Position numbers and translations under genes: made by a program. Below the pieces are notes generated by a model. That model did not search any database, was not told where the DNA came from, and saw nothing but the letters and a program-made list of their open reading frames with translations. From positions 186,001 through 250,000 of the forward strand of contig NZ_JACKVK010000009.1 of NCBI RefSeq assembly GCF_025823185.1: a stretch of DNA of 64,000 nt, read 5' to 3'. This DNA comes from Mycobacterium yunnanensis. GTDB lineage: Bacteria; Actinomycetota; Actinomycetes; Mycobacteriales; Mycobacteriaceae. Shown here one piece after another: positions 50,023 through 58,620 of the stretch. How positions within the stretch are numbered: position 1 is the first letter of the stretch; each line of letters opens with the position of its first letter.

Positions 50023-51066
50023 CTACACGGGGTTTCCCGCGTCGTCCCAGTGCGCGGCGACCTTCTTGCTCGGCTGCACGCGCGGCGGTTCGCCCGGCAT
50101 CTTCGGGTAGCTCGGCGGGTAGGGCAGGTCGGCGAGCCCGCGTTCCTCGTCGGCGGCCACCATCTCCAGCAGGGGTTCCAGGGAGTGGGCCACCGAATCG
50201 ATCTCTGCCCACGGATCATCGCGCGAGGCAACGAGATTGGGCACGGTGGCGATGGTGTAGTCGTCGGGGTCGGCAGTCGCGAGCTCAGTCCACGACAGCG
50301 GGGTCGACACCGTGGCGATCTGGGTGCGGCGCGCCGAGTACGCCGAGGCGAAGGTGCGGTCCCGGGCGTTCTGGTTGTAGTCGACGAACAACCGGGTGCC
50401 GCGTTCCTCCTTCCACCACGACGTCGTCACCCAATCTGGTGCGCGCCGCTCGACCTCGCGGGCCAACGCGATACCGGCCCGCCGCACCGCGATGAAGTCC
50501 CAGTCCGGCTTGATCCGGATGAAGACGTGCACGCCTCGGCCGCCGGAGGTCTTCGGGTATCCGACGATGCCGAGTTCGTCGAGTACGGGCTTGAGCACCT
50601 CGACGGCGATCTGGGCGGCGTCTTCGAAGTCGGTGCCAGGCTGCGGATCGAGGTCGACGCGCAATTCGTCGGGATGCTCGACGTCGGGGCACCGGACCTG
50701 CCAGGGGTGGAAGGTGACGGTGCCCATCTGCGCGGCCCACGCGATCGCCGACGGATGGGTGACCTTCAGTGCGTCGGCCGTGCGACCCGACGGGAAGGTG
50801 ACCTGGCAGGTCTGCAGGTAGTCGGGATGCTTTACCGGGACGCGTTTTTGGTAGATCTCCTCGCCGTCGATCCCGTCGGGAAAGCGCTGCAAGTGGGTGG
50901 GCCGGTCCCGCAGCGCGGCGAGCATGGGTGCCGCGACGGCGCGGTAGTAGTCGAACAGCACTCGCTTGGTGCCACCGTCGCCGAGCTTGGGGAAGTACAC
51001 CTTGTCCGGACTGGTCAACCGGACGGCCACGCCGTCGACGTCGACTTCTTCTGCGGGACTTGCCAT
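50023..51066 (-). CDS. Stand-alone LigD-type primase-polymerase (Prim-PolC)
   Basis: A 347-residue AEP-family polymerase domain like that of LigD, but without ligase or nuclease. Catalytic metal residues are in 'ELRVDLDPQPGTDFEDAAQIA', with 'GYPKTSGGRGVHVFIRIKP' and 'RLFVDYNQNARDRTFASAYSARRTQIATVSTPLSW'. In mycobacteria the stand-alone enzyme (Rv3730c; PolD1/Prim-PolC) works with LigC in gap-filling repair and can incorporate ribonucleotides. It lies 2 bp after ligC, forming a two-gene operon. Confidence 0.92.
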   Translation of the reverse strand: MASPAEEVDVDGVAVRLTSPDKVYFPKLGDGGTKRVLFDYYRAVAAPMLAALRDRPTHLQRFPDGIDGEEIYQKRVPVKHPDYLQTCQVTFPSGRTADALKVTHPSAIAWAAQMGTVTFHPWQVRCPDVEHPDELRVDLDPQPGTDFEDAAQIAVEVLKPVLDELGIVGYPKTSGGRGVHVFIRIKPDWDFIAVRRAGIALAREVERRAPDWVTTSWWKEERGTRLFVDYNQNARDRTFASAYSARRTQIATVSTPLSWTELATADPDDYTIATVPNLVASRDDPWAEIDSVAHSLEPLLEMVAADEERGLADLPYPPSYPKMPGEPPRVQPSKKVAAHWDDAGNPV

Positions 51067-51068
51067 TC

Positions 51069-52109
51069 CTAGCCCTCCAATACGTCGGACAGGTCGAAGT
51101 TCAGCGGTACGTCGAGCTGACCGAACGTGCAGCTCGACGGGTCTCGGTCCGGGCGCCAGCGCACGAACTTCACGGCATGCCGGAACCGGCGATCAGCGGG
51201 GCCGTTGCCCTCCATCTGGTCATAGGCCACCTCGGCGACCCTCTCCGGGCGGACCGGGATCCACCGCTTGTCGGCGGCGGAGTTCCACCGGCTCGGATCA
51301 CCGTCGCGTACCTCGCCGTCACGCAGAGGTTCCAGGTCGGCCAGCATCTTGATGCGGTCCTTGACGCTGAAGGAGGCTGCGCCGCCCACCATCTGCAATT
51401 CGCCGTCATCCCGGTACAAGCCGAGGAGCACCGACCCGACACCCTCACCGCTCTTGTGGATCCGGTAGCCCATCGCCACGCAGTCGGCGTCCCGCTTGTG
51501 CTTGACCTTGACCATCTCGCGCTTGCCGGGCAGGTAGTGGCCGTCGAGGCGCTTGGCGATCACCCCGTCGAGGCCCGCACCCTCGAAGGTGGTCAACCAC
51601 TGCGTGCCGAGCTGCGGATCCTCCGTCGTCCGGGTGACGTGACACCACGTCTTCTCCGAGACCAGGTCCAGCAGCGCCTCGCGTCGAACGCGGAACGGCT
51701 CGGCCAGCAGCGATCGGTCACCCGTGGCCAAGGCGTCGAAGCCGATGAAGTGTGCAGGCGTCTGCGCGGCCAACATGGTCACGCGACTCTCGGCGGGATG
51801 GATGCGCTGGCTCAGCGACTCCCAGTCCAGTCGAATGCGGCCGTCCATCTCGCGCGGCACGACGACCTCCCCGTCGAGGACGCAGCGCGGGGCCAGCTCG
51901 TCCCGCAGAGCGTCGAGCAGCTCGGGGAAGTACCGGCCGAGTTCCTTGCCGCTGCGCGATTGCAGCACCACCTCGTCGCCGTCGCGGAACGCCAGCGCCC
52001 GGAACCCGTCCCACTTGGGCTCGTAGGACCACACCCCAGCTTGGTCGGGCACGTGTACAGCCGCCTTTGCCAACATCGGCTCGACGGGCGGCATGACGGG
52101 CAGATGCAT
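51069..52109 (-). CDS. ligC: ATP-dependent DNA ligase C (first copy)
   Basis: A 346-residue ATP-dependent ligase. The adenylated Lys is in 'YEPKWDGFRALAF' (motif I), motif III 'CVLDGEVVVP', motif IV 'EGAGLDGVIAKRLDG' and motif V 'MVKVKHKRDADCVAMGYR'; a C-terminal OB domain follows. LigC works with Prim-PolC in base-excision or backup end repair. 'MHLPVMPPV' at 52109 matches the family's start; 52118 and 52142 are alternatives. A second ligC copy is at 61873. Confidence 0.92.
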   Translation of the reverse strand: MHLPVMPPVEPMLAKAAVHVPDQAGVWSYEPKWDGFRALAFRDGDEVVLQSRSGKELGRYFPELLDALRDELAPRCVLDGEVVVPREMDGRIRLDWESLSQRIHPAESRVTMLAAQTPAHFIGFDALATGDRSLLAEPFRVRREALLDLVSEKTWCHVTRTTEDPQLGTQWLTTFEGAGLDGVIAKRLDGHYLPGKREMVKVKHKRDADCVAMGYRIHKSGEGVGSVLLGLYRDDGELQMVGGAASFSVKDRIKMLADLEPLRDGEVRDGDPSRWNSAADKRWIPVRPERVAEVAYDQMEGNGPADRRFRHAVKFVRWRPDRDPSSCTFGQLDVPLNFDLSDVLEG

Positions 52110-52192
52110 GGTTGTCATGTTCACGCAGACCGCCCCAGCCAATCAATGTCATCGCCACCAGTTCGCGACTTCGCATCCGAGCAGCTCTGAGC

Positions 52193-52198
52193 TAGATT
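52193..52198 (+). promoter_or_regulatory. Candidate -10 box for the TPP-controlled transporter operon
   Basis: TAGATT fits TANNNT and would start transcription at about 52205, just before the TPP riboswitch. Confidence 0.4.
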
Positions 52199-52208
52199 GG
52201 ACAGCTAG

Positions 52209-52300
52209 ACCCACACGGGAGTGCACGCCAAGTGCGCTGAGAGGACGGCTGGCGCCGTCGACCGTACGAACCTGACCGGATCATGCCGGCGTAGGGAGTG
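52209..52300 (+). promoter_or_regulatory. TPP riboswitch (THI element)
   Basis: The conserved pieces are in order: 'GTGCGCTGAGAGG' (pyrimidine-binding CUGAGA) and 'CCTGACCGGATCATGCCGG' followed by 'CGTAGGGAG'. It ends just before the ykoE-type start at 52306, and the GGGAG at its 3' end may double as the ribosome binding site. Thiamine pyrophosphate binding would therefore turn off translation of the transporter. Confidence 0.93.
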
Positions 52301-52305
52301 AAGTG

Positions 52306-52941
52306 ATGAGTTCCGAAACCGTTTCCCAGCAGCCCACCGGCGCCGCGCCCCGGACGTACCGCTGGCGTGTAGTCGACATCGTCGTCGCCAGCGTCCTGGC
52401 CGTCGCGGCCGGCCTGGTGTTCGTGCTGTGGAACATCGCCTCCAACCCGATCGGCGCTCCCCTCGGCGCCGCACTGCCAGGCCTGCAGGCGCTGCTGGGC
52501 GGTGGGTGGCTCTTCGCAGGGGTGCTCACCGCGCTGGTGATTCGCAAACCCGGCGCCGCGCTCTACGGCGAGCTGGTCGCCGCCACCGTGTCGGCGCTCG
52601 TCGGCAACCAGTGGGGTGTGCTGACCCTGGAGTCGGGGTTGGTGCAGGGGCTCGGCGCCGAGCTCGTGTTCGCCGTCTTCCTGTACCGCCGGTGGAACCT
52701 GCCGGTCGCCATCCTGTCCGGCGCGGTCGCGGGTCTGGCGCTCGCGATCAACGACCTGACCCTCTGGTACCCCGGTTCGGCGGCGACGTTCTCCGCGATC
52801 TACGTGGTCTGCGCGATCGTCTCGGGCGCGCTGCTTGCCGGAGCGTTGTCCTGGTTCGTCGTCCGCGGCTTGGCCAAGACCGGTGCGCTGGCACGCTTTC
52901 CGGCCGGCAGAGTGGGATCTCGGCCCGATCTGCCGCGATGA
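52306..52941 (+). CDS. ykoE: ECF transporter S component, YkoE type (thiamine/HMP)
   Basis: A 211-residue membrane protein with about six helices, such as 'VVDIVVASVLAVAAGLVFVLWNI', 'ALPGLQALLGGGWLFAGVLTALVI' and 'AIVSGALLAGALSWFVV'. It is the substrate-binding S component, by analogy with YkoE, which imports thiamine or its pyrimidine precursor. The TPP riboswitch directly upstream supports thiamine-type cargo. Start ATG 52306 (or GTG 52303). It overlaps the next gene by 4 bp. Confidence 0.9.
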   Translation: MSSETVSQQPTGAAPRTYRWRVVDIVVASVLAVAAGLVFVLWNIASNPIGAPLGAALPGLQALLGGGWLFAGVLTALVIRKPGAALYGELVAATVSALVGNQWGVLTLESGLVQGLGAELVFAVFLYRRWNLPVAILSGAVAGLALAINDLTLWYPGSAATFSAIYVVCAIVSGALLAGALSWFVVRGLAKTGALARFPAGRVGSRPDLPR

Positions 52942-54422
52942 GCACGTCGCCGTCCGGCGGCGTGTCCGTATCCGCGCAGGGTTGGCATTGGCGCCACGCG
53001 GGCCGTTCCCAATGGGCGTGCCGAGACCTGACCCTGTCCATCGAACCGGGCGAGCGGGTGCTGCTGCTCGGGGCCAGCGGTTCGGGCAAATCGACTGTGC
53101 TGCACGGACTCGCCGGTCTACTGGACAGCGGTGAGGACGGTGACCAGGCAGGTCAGCTCCTCGTCGACGGAGCGCCGCCCGCCTCGCAGCGCAGCCGCAT
53201 GGGCATGGTGCTGCAGAATCCCGACTCCCAGGTCATCCTGTCGAGGGTCGGCGACGACGTGGCGTTCGGCATGGAGAACTTCGCCGTCGAACGACCGGCC
53301 ATCTGGCCGCGTGTCCGGCGGGCACTGACCGCCGTCGGTCTGGACCTTCCGCTGTCCCGCAACACCTCGGCGCTGTCCGGCGGGCAGCAGCAGCGGCTGG
53401 CGCTGGCCGGCGTGCTCGCCATGGATCCCGGGCTCATCCTGCTCGACGAGCCCACCGCCAACCTGGATCCGGCCGGCGTGATCGAGGTCCGCGACGCGGT
53501 GGCGGCAGCCGCCGCGGCGACCGGCGCGACCGTGGTCGTCGTCGAACACCGCACGGCAGTCTGGCTTCCGGTGGTCGACCGCGTGGTCGTCCTCGGTGAT
53601 GGCGGTCACGTGGTGGCCGACGGGCCACCCGCCGACACTCTCGAGCGGGAGCGCGAGTTGCTCCGACGCGCCGGTGTCTGGGTGCCCGGCGCCGAACTAC
53701 CCGCGCTGACGCGCCGGCACCGTCCGGGGGCGACGCTGCTGGAGGCCGCCCACCTGTCGGTCGGCTACCGCGGCGGCGAGGGCTCCCACGATCTCGGCTT
53801 CCACGTCGACCGCGGCTCGGTCACCGTGGTCACCGGTCCCAATGGGGCGGGAAAGTCCGCGCTGGCGCTGACCCTTGGTGGGTTGTTGCCGCCGCGGAGC
53901 GGAACCCTGACCGCCGACGGGGCATTCGCGCCCACGCCGCGCAGGCGGTCGCCCGTCGCCTGGAAGTCCCGCGAGCTCCTCACCCGCATCGGCAGCGTGT
54001 TCCAAAACCCCGAACACCAATTCCTCACCGCCACGGTGCGCGACGAGTTGGCCCTGGGGCCACGCGCGCTCAAGCGCGACGAGGCCGCCGTCGCGGCGGT
54101 GTGCGACTCGCTGCTGGAACGCCTCGGCCTCGCCCACCTCGCGGAGGTGAACCCCTACACGCTCTCCGGCGGAGAGCAACGTCGGCTATCGGTGGCCACG
54201 GTGCTGGCCACCGCACCGGGGCTGATGATCCTCGACGAGCCCACCTTCGGACAGGACCGTAACACCTGGGAAGAATTGGTGCGCCTGCTCGCCGACATCG
54301 CCGACGAGGGCACCGCGGTCGTGGCGGTCACGCATGATCTGGACTTCGCGCGCCTGCTGGCCGACCAGCGGGTGGAGCTGGGAACGTGGCGCGCCGAGGC
54401 CGCAGCGGACCTGTCGTGCTGA
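52938..54422 (+). CDS. ykoD: ECF transporter duplicated ATP-binding protein, YkoD type
   Basis: A 494-residue fused ABC ATPase with two nucleotide-binding halves. First half: Walker A 'LLLGASGSGKSTVLHGLAG', signature 'LSGGQQQRLALAGVLAMDPGLILLDEPTANLDP'. Second half: 'VTGPNGAGKSALALTLGG', 'LSGGEQRRLSVATVLATAPGLMILDEPTFGQD'. Both keep Q-loop and switch His. It energises the ECF module. The ATG overlaps the ykoE stop, and its stop overlaps the next start. Confidence 0.93.
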   Translation: MSTSPSGGVSVSAQGWHWRHAGRSQWACRDLTLSIEPGERVLLLGASGSGKSTVLHGLAGLLDSGEDGDQAGQLLVDGAPPASQRSRMGMVLQNPDSQVILSRVGDDVAFGMENFAVERPAIWPRVRRALTAVGLDLPLSRNTSALSGGQQQRLALAGVLAMDPGLILLDEPTANLDPAGVIEVRDAVAAAAAATGATVVVVEHRTAVWLPVVDRVVVLGDGGHVVADGPPADTLERERELLRRAGVWVPGAELPALTRRHRPGATLLEAAHLSVGYRGGEGSHDLGFHVDRGSVTVVTGPNGAGKSALALTLGGLLPPRSGTLTADGAFAPTPRRRSPVAWKSRELLTRIGSVFQNPEHQFLTATVRDELALGPRALKRDEAAVAAVCDSLLERLGLAHLAEVNPYTLSGGEQRRLSVATVLATAPGLMILDEPTFGQDRNTWEELVRLLADIADEGTAVVAVTHDLDFARLLADQRVELGTWRAEAAADLSC

Positions 54423-55201
54423 GCACAGCCGTCGACGTCGCCCCTGGTCGCCTCGCGACGGTCAATCCGGTGGCAAAGCTAGCCGCCGCCTTGGTGATCG
54501 CCGTCGGGCTGGTGTTGAGCGTCGACTGGGTGTCGGCGCTGACCGCATTGATCCTGGAAGTGGTGCTGCTGCTCGCACTGCGAGTTCCGTTGCGCACCAT
54601 GATCGTTCGATCGTCGATGGTGGCGCTCGCGGCCGCCCTGACCGCGGTGACCATTCTGCTCTACGGCGAGTCGAGCGGCGTGGTGCATTGGCACTTCCTG
54701 CTCGTCAACGTCAGCGACGGTTCGATCGCGTTGGCGGTGGCCACGTTTCTGCGGGTGCTGGCCATCGCCTTGCCGTCGGTGCTGCTGTTCATCGGCACCG
54801 AACCGACCGAACTGGCCGACGGCCTTGGACAGGTGCTGCGGCTTCCGGCCCGGTTCGTGCTTGGCGCCCTGGCGGGCGTCCGCCTGGTGGGGTTGCTCGC
54901 CCAGGACTGGCGTTACCTGGGCTACGCACGCCGGGCCCGCGGTGTCGCCGACCAGGACCGGGTCAGACGTGCTGCGGGCCAAGCCTTTGCGTTGTTGGTG
55001 TCCGCAATCCGCCGCGGGTCGACGTTGGCCACGGCGATGGAGGCGCGGGGTTTCGGGGCGCACCCGACGCGCACCTGGGCTCGGCCGTCGCCGTTTGGAC
55101 GGCGGGAGGCCGCCCTGATCGCCGCGGCGTTCGTGATCGTCGCGGTGGCGATCGCGACGTCGGTCGGCACCGGGCACTGGAACTTCATTGCCACTCGATG
55201 A
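54416..55201 (+). CDS. ykoC: ECF transporter transmembrane T component, YkoC type
   Basis: A 261-residue EcfT protein with five or six helices ('VAKLAAALVIAVGLVLSVDWVSALTALILEVVLLLAL', 'IALAVATFLRVLAIALPSVLLFIG') and the coupling motif 'MEARGFG' preceded by 'AIRRGSTLATA' that docks to the ATPases. GTG at 54416 overlaps ykoD by 7 bp; a CTG at 54419 is possible. It completes the ykoE-D-C set. Confidence 0.88.
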   Translation: MLSTAVDVAPGRLATVNPVAKLAAALVIAVGLVLSVDWVSALTALILEVVLLLALRVPLRTMIVRSSMVALAAALTAVTILLYGESSGVVHWHFLLVNVSDGSIALAVATFLRVLAIALPSVLLFIGTEPTELADGLGQVLRLPARFVLGALAGVRLVGLLAQDWRYLGYARRARGVADQDRVRRAAGQAFALLVSAIRRGSTLATAMEARGFGAHPTRTWARPSPFGRREAALIAAAFVIVAVAIATSVGTGHWNFIATR

Positions 55202-55748
55202 GGTCGCCCGCGGATTGGGCGCGTCCGCGGCGCGGACGGTCCTCGTCGACGGTCGTTCCGGCTCGGGAAAGACCACGTTGGCCAAGGAGTTGCGCCGGCG
55301 GTGGGACGGCAGCCAGATCCTGCGTCTCGACGACGTCTATCCCGGGTGGGACGGGCTGGCGTGGGCCGTCGAGCACGTCCGGGACGAGCTGCTGGCGCCC
55401 CGCCACCGAGGCCTGCCGGGCCGGTGGCGCAGCTGGAATTGGGTGCGCGACGTCCCCGGCCGCTGGCACACCGTAGCCCCCGGTCAACGGTTGATCGTGG
55501 AGGGCGTCGGCGCGCTGAACGCCGGCAGCCGCGCGCTGGCGGATGTGGGGATCTGGGTCGACACCCCCGACGCCGAGCGCAAGCGACGCGCCCTGCTGCG
55601 CGACGGGGACGCCTACCGGCCCCACTGGGACCAGTGGGCCGCGCAGGAGGAGGTCTACCTCGCGGGCCACGACCCGCGGTCGGCCGCGGACTGGGTGGTG
55701 ACCGACGGCCCGGACGGCCTGCGGTGGGAGTTGACGGCGAGGGCGTGA
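55188..55748 (+). CDS. P-loop kinase of the uridine/cytidylate kinase type
   Basis: A 186-residue P-loop NTPase with Walker A 'VLVDGRSGSGKTTLAKEL', a lid-like region and 'RLIVEGVGALNAGSRALADVGIWVDTP'. It resembles small uridine-kinase-like proteins of actinobacteria. The substrate is unknown; a nucleoside, or a thiamine-pathway alcohol given the neighbouring transporter, are possibilities. It begins with TTG at 55188 inside the end of ykoC, so it belongs to the TPP-controlled operon. Confidence 0.75.
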   Translation: MPLDEVARGLGASAARTVLVDGRSGSGKTTLAKELRRRWDGSQILRLDDVYPGWDGLAWAVEHVRDELLAPRHRGLPGRWRSWNWVRDVPGRWHTVAPGQRLIVEGVGALNAGSRALADVGIWVDTPDAERKRRALLRDGDAYRPHWDQWAAQEEVYLAGHDPRSAADWVVTDGPDGLRWELTARA

Positions 55749-55767
55749 GACACCCCCCACAGACGAG

Positions 55768-55782
55768 TGCATGCAGTATGCA
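55768..55782. promoter_or_regulatory. Palindrome TGCAT-N5-ATGCA upstream of mdcA
   Basis: Perfect 5-bp arms around GCAGT, within a tandem duplication of ATGCAGT (55771-55784). The shape is like the operators of GntR-family regulators, some of which control malonate genes. It ends 59 bp before mdcA. No regulator gene of this type is in the window. Confidence 0.45.
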
Positions 55783-55841
55783 GTCGGGTGCAAGATGGGA
55801 GGCGATTCTTTCGTGGTGTCTGACGTGAGGCGGTTCGCGAC

Positions 55842-57479
55842 ATGACCAGGTGGGATACCCGTCGCACCGCCAGGGACGAACGCCTACGAGCCGGTCGCGC
55901 ACACGCAACCGGCAAGGTGGTCGACCCGGCCAAGCTCGCCGACCTGCTGCACGACGTCATCCGCCCCGGTGACCGCGTGGCGCTGGAAGGTGACAACCAG
56001 AAGCAGGCCGACTTCCTGTCCAGGACGCTGGCCGGCTGCGATCCCACGCGCCTCAACGGACTGCACATGCTGATCTCGTCGGTGTCGCGGTCCGAGCACC
56101 TCGACCTGTTCGAGCGTGGCATCGCCGACCGGCTCGACCTGGCCTACGCCGGACCGCAGAGCGTGCGCATCGCCCAGATGGTCGAGGACGGAACGGTCCA
56201 CATCGGCGCGATTCACACCTACGTCGAGCTGTACGCCCGGATGTTCGTCGACCTGGCCCCCGACGTCGTGCTGCTGTGCGCCGAGCAGGCCGACCGCGAG
56301 GGCAACCTCTACACCGGTGCCAACACCGAGGACACTCCGACCATCGCCGAGGCTGCGGCGTTCCACGACGGCGTGGTGATCGTGCAGGCCAACGGGATCG
56401 TGGACACCGCCGCCCTGCCGCGGGTCGACATTCCTGGCAGCTGGGTCGACTTCGTGGTCGAGGCCGACCGGCCGTTCTTCCTGGAGCCGCTGTTTACCAG
56501 GGACCCGCGCCACATCGGGCCGGTCGAGATCCTCAAGGCCATGATCGCGATCCGCGGTGTGTACGAGCGACACCAGGTGGTGTCCCTCAACCATGGCGTC
56601 GGATTCGACACCGCCGCAATCGAATTGCTGCTGCCGACCTACGGTGAGCAGCTGGGCCTCAAGGGCAGGATCGCCCGGCACTGGGTGCTCAACCCGCATC
56701 CCACCCTGATCCCGGCGATCGAGTCCGGTTGGGTGGAATCGATCCACAGCTTCGGCGGGGAGTCCGGCATGAACCGCTACGCCGCCGCCCGGCCCGACGT
56801 GTTCTACACCGGGGCCGACGGATCGTTGCGGTCCAACCGGGTGCTGGCGCAGTTGGCCGGCCAATACGCGATCGACATGTTCATCGGCTCGTCGTTGCAG
56901 ATCGACGCCGACGCCAACTCCTCGACGGTGACCGACGGGCGGCTCTCCGGTTTCGGTGGAGCACCCAACATGGGCCACGATCCACACGGACGCAGGCATT
57001 CGTCGGCCGCCTGGCTGGATCTCGCCCACGGCGACGGCGCCAGCCGCCGGGGCCGAAAACTGGTGGTCCAGATGGCACAGACCTTCCGAGCCGGTGGCGT
57101 GCCCACGTTCGTCGAGACGCTCGACGCGGTCGAGGTCGGCAAGCACGCCGGAATGCCCCTGCCTCCGGTCATGATCTACGGCGACGACGTCTCCCACGTC
57201 GTCACCGAGGAGGGCGTCGCCTACCTCTACAGGGCGCACTCGCTGGACGACCGCCGGGCCGCGCTGGCCGCGGTCGCCGGTGTCACCCCGGTGGGTCGCT
57301 CCGCCGACGCCCGCCGGGTGGAGGGCCTTCGCCGCGACGGCCTGGTGGCCTTCCCCGAAGACCTCCGCGTCGAGACCCGGCTGGCCGACCGTTCCCTGCT
57401 CGCTGCGCGCAGCATCGAGGACCTGGTCGCCTGGTCTGGCGGATTGTACGATCCCCCAGCGCAATTCAGGGACTGGTGA
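55842..57479 (+). CDS. mdcA: Malonate decarboxylase alpha subunit (acyl-CoA/ACP transferase)
   Basis: A 545-residue CoA-transferase-type subunit that moves malonate onto the acyl-carrier protein in exchange for acetate. Features include 'MTRWDTRRTARDERL' at the start, 'RPGDRVALEGDNQKQADFLSRTL', 'LLCAEQADREGNLYTGANTEDTPTIAEAAAFHDGVVIVQAN', 'GFGGAPNMGHDPHGRRHSSAAWL'. Length fits MdcA (about 550). Good GAGGCGG site upstream. First gene of mdcA-B-C-DE-G-H. Confidence 0.95.
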   Translation: MTRWDTRRTARDERLRAGRAHATGKVVDPAKLADLLHDVIRPGDRVALEGDNQKQADFLSRTLAGCDPTRLNGLHMLISSVSRSEHLDLFERGIADRLDLAYAGPQSVRIAQMVEDGTVHIGAIHTYVELYARMFVDLAPDVVLLCAEQADREGNLYTGANTEDTPTIAEAAAFHDGVVIVQANGIVDTAALPRVDIPGSWVDFVVEADRPFFLEPLFTRDPRHIGPVEILKAMIAIRGVYERHQVVSLNHGVGFDTAAIELLLPTYGEQLGLKGRIARHWVLNPHPTLIPAIESGWVESIHSFGGESGMNRYAAARPDVFYTGADGSLRSNRVLAQLAGQYAIDMFIGSSLQIDADANSSTVTDGRLSGFGGAPNMGHDPHGRRHSSAAWLDLAHGDGASRRGRKLVVQMAQTFRAGGVPTFVETLDAVEVGKHAGMPLPPVMIYGDDVSHVVTEEGVAYLYRAHSLDDRRAALAAVAGVTPVGRSADARRVEGLRRDGLVAFPEDLRVETRLADRSLLAARSIEDLVAWSGGLYDPPAQFRDW

Positions 57480-58333
57480 CGACGATGCCGATCGACACCG
57501 TCCTGAGCTGCGTCCAGATTGCCGATCTCGCCGTCGCGGCCCTTCGAGCCGAGGCCGATCTCACCCCGAAACCCGGCCTCGTCGACCGGCGCGGCCCAGG
57601 CGCCCACACCGACATGGACCTGGCCACGCTGCACGCGTCGGCCGACGCGCTGCACCCCGCCTTCCGTCAATGTGCCGATGCTGCACGACGATTCGGATCC
57701 GACGAGGAGCGTCTGCGCGTCCGGCTCGGGGTGATCGGCAGGGCCGGTGAGCGAGCCATGCTCGCGGCGACGGGTGGAGTGAACACCCACCGGGGCGCGC
57801 TCTGGGCGGTGGGACTCCTCAGCGCCGGTGCGGCTCGAAGCGGAACGCTCGGGGGCGCCGTCGCCGTCGCGGCGCGGCTGGCCACGATCCCCGATCCGCA
57901 CGTCACCGGCACGACATCGCATGGGGCGCAGGCGCGGCGGCGCTACGGCGCCGCCGGTGCAGCCGGAGAGGCCCAGGCCGGGTTTCCCCATATTCGCCGT
58001 CATGCCCTGCCCGCGTTGCGGGCCGCCCGACGCGCAGGTGCCGACGAGGCCACGGCCCGCCTGACGGCACTTCTCGCGTTGATGGCGACCGTGGACGACA
58101 CCTGCGTCCTGCACCGCGGCGGGACGGACGGACTACGCACGGTGCAGTCCGGCGCCGAGGCCGTCCTCGACGCCGGGGGCATCGGCACCGTGCGTGGCCG
58201 ACACCTCTTCGCGGAGCTCGACGGATCGTGCCTGAGCCGACGGCTCTCCCCCGGCGGCAGCGGAGATCTGTTGTCGGCCACGCTGTTCCTCGACGCCTTG
58301 GATGAGAGGGAGTCCCCATCGTGCAGACCCTGA
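57476..58333 (+). CDS. mdcB: Triphosphoribosyl-dephospho-CoA synthase
   Basis: A 285-residue CitG/MdcB-type enzyme that makes the prosthetic-group precursor of MdcC. Motifs: 'ALRAEADLTPKPGLVDRRGPGAHTDMDLATLHASADALHPAF', 'TGGVNTHRGALWAVGLLSAG' and 'GGSGDLLSATLFLDAL'. GTG at 57476 overlaps the mdcA stop (GTGA) and is followed in frame by ATG 57485; either could be used. Confidence 0.93.
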   Translation: MTTMPIDTVLSCVQIADLAVAALRAEADLTPKPGLVDRRGPGAHTDMDLATLHASADALHPAFRQCADAARRFGSDEERLRVRLGVIGRAGERAMLAATGGVNTHRGALWAVGLLSAGAARSGTLGGAVAVAARLATIPDPHVTGTTSHGAQARRRYGAAGAAGEAQAGFPHIRRHALPALRAARRAGADEATARLTALLALMATVDDTCVLHRGGTDGLRTVQSGAEAVLDAGGIGTVRGRHLFAELDGSCLSRRLSPGGSGDLLSATLFLDALDERESPSCRP

Positions 58334-58620
58334 ACTACCACTTCCCCGCCCGAGAGCTCGCCACCCATCCGATCCACGTCGGGGTGGTCGCATCGGGTGA
58401 CCTGGAGATCCTGCTCGAACCTCCCGCTGCGGGCGACGACGGCGTCACCGTCAGGGTGCGCACCAGCGTCGACGGCTTCGACACCGTCTGGCACGACGTG
58501 CTCGAGCGGTTCTTCGCCCGCACCCCGTTGGCGGGCCGCTGGGAGCTCAACGACTTCGGAGCCACCCCCGGCGTGGTCAACCTACGGTTGCGACAGGCGT
58601 CCGAGGCGGCGACCTCGTGA
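58321..58620 (+). CDS. mdcC: Malonate decarboxylase acyl-carrier protein (delta)
   Basis: A 99-residue carrier protein. The Ser that receives the phosphoribosyl-dephospho-CoA group is in 'IHVGVVASGDLEILLEP'. Later 'TSVDGFDTVWHDVLERFF' and 'LNDFGATPGVVNLRLRQA' match MdcC. GTG start within the end of mdcB; its stop overlaps the next gene by 4 bp. Confidence 0.93.
   Translation: MQTLNYHFPARELATHPIHVGVVASGDLEILLEPPAAGDDGVTVRVRTSVDGFDTVWHDVLERFFARTPLAGRWELNDFGATPGVVNLRLRQASEAATS

Noticed and set aside
55884..57464. A 526-residue open frame opposite mdcA
   Set aside because: mdcA is certain on the plus strand; the antisense frame has biased, low-information composition.
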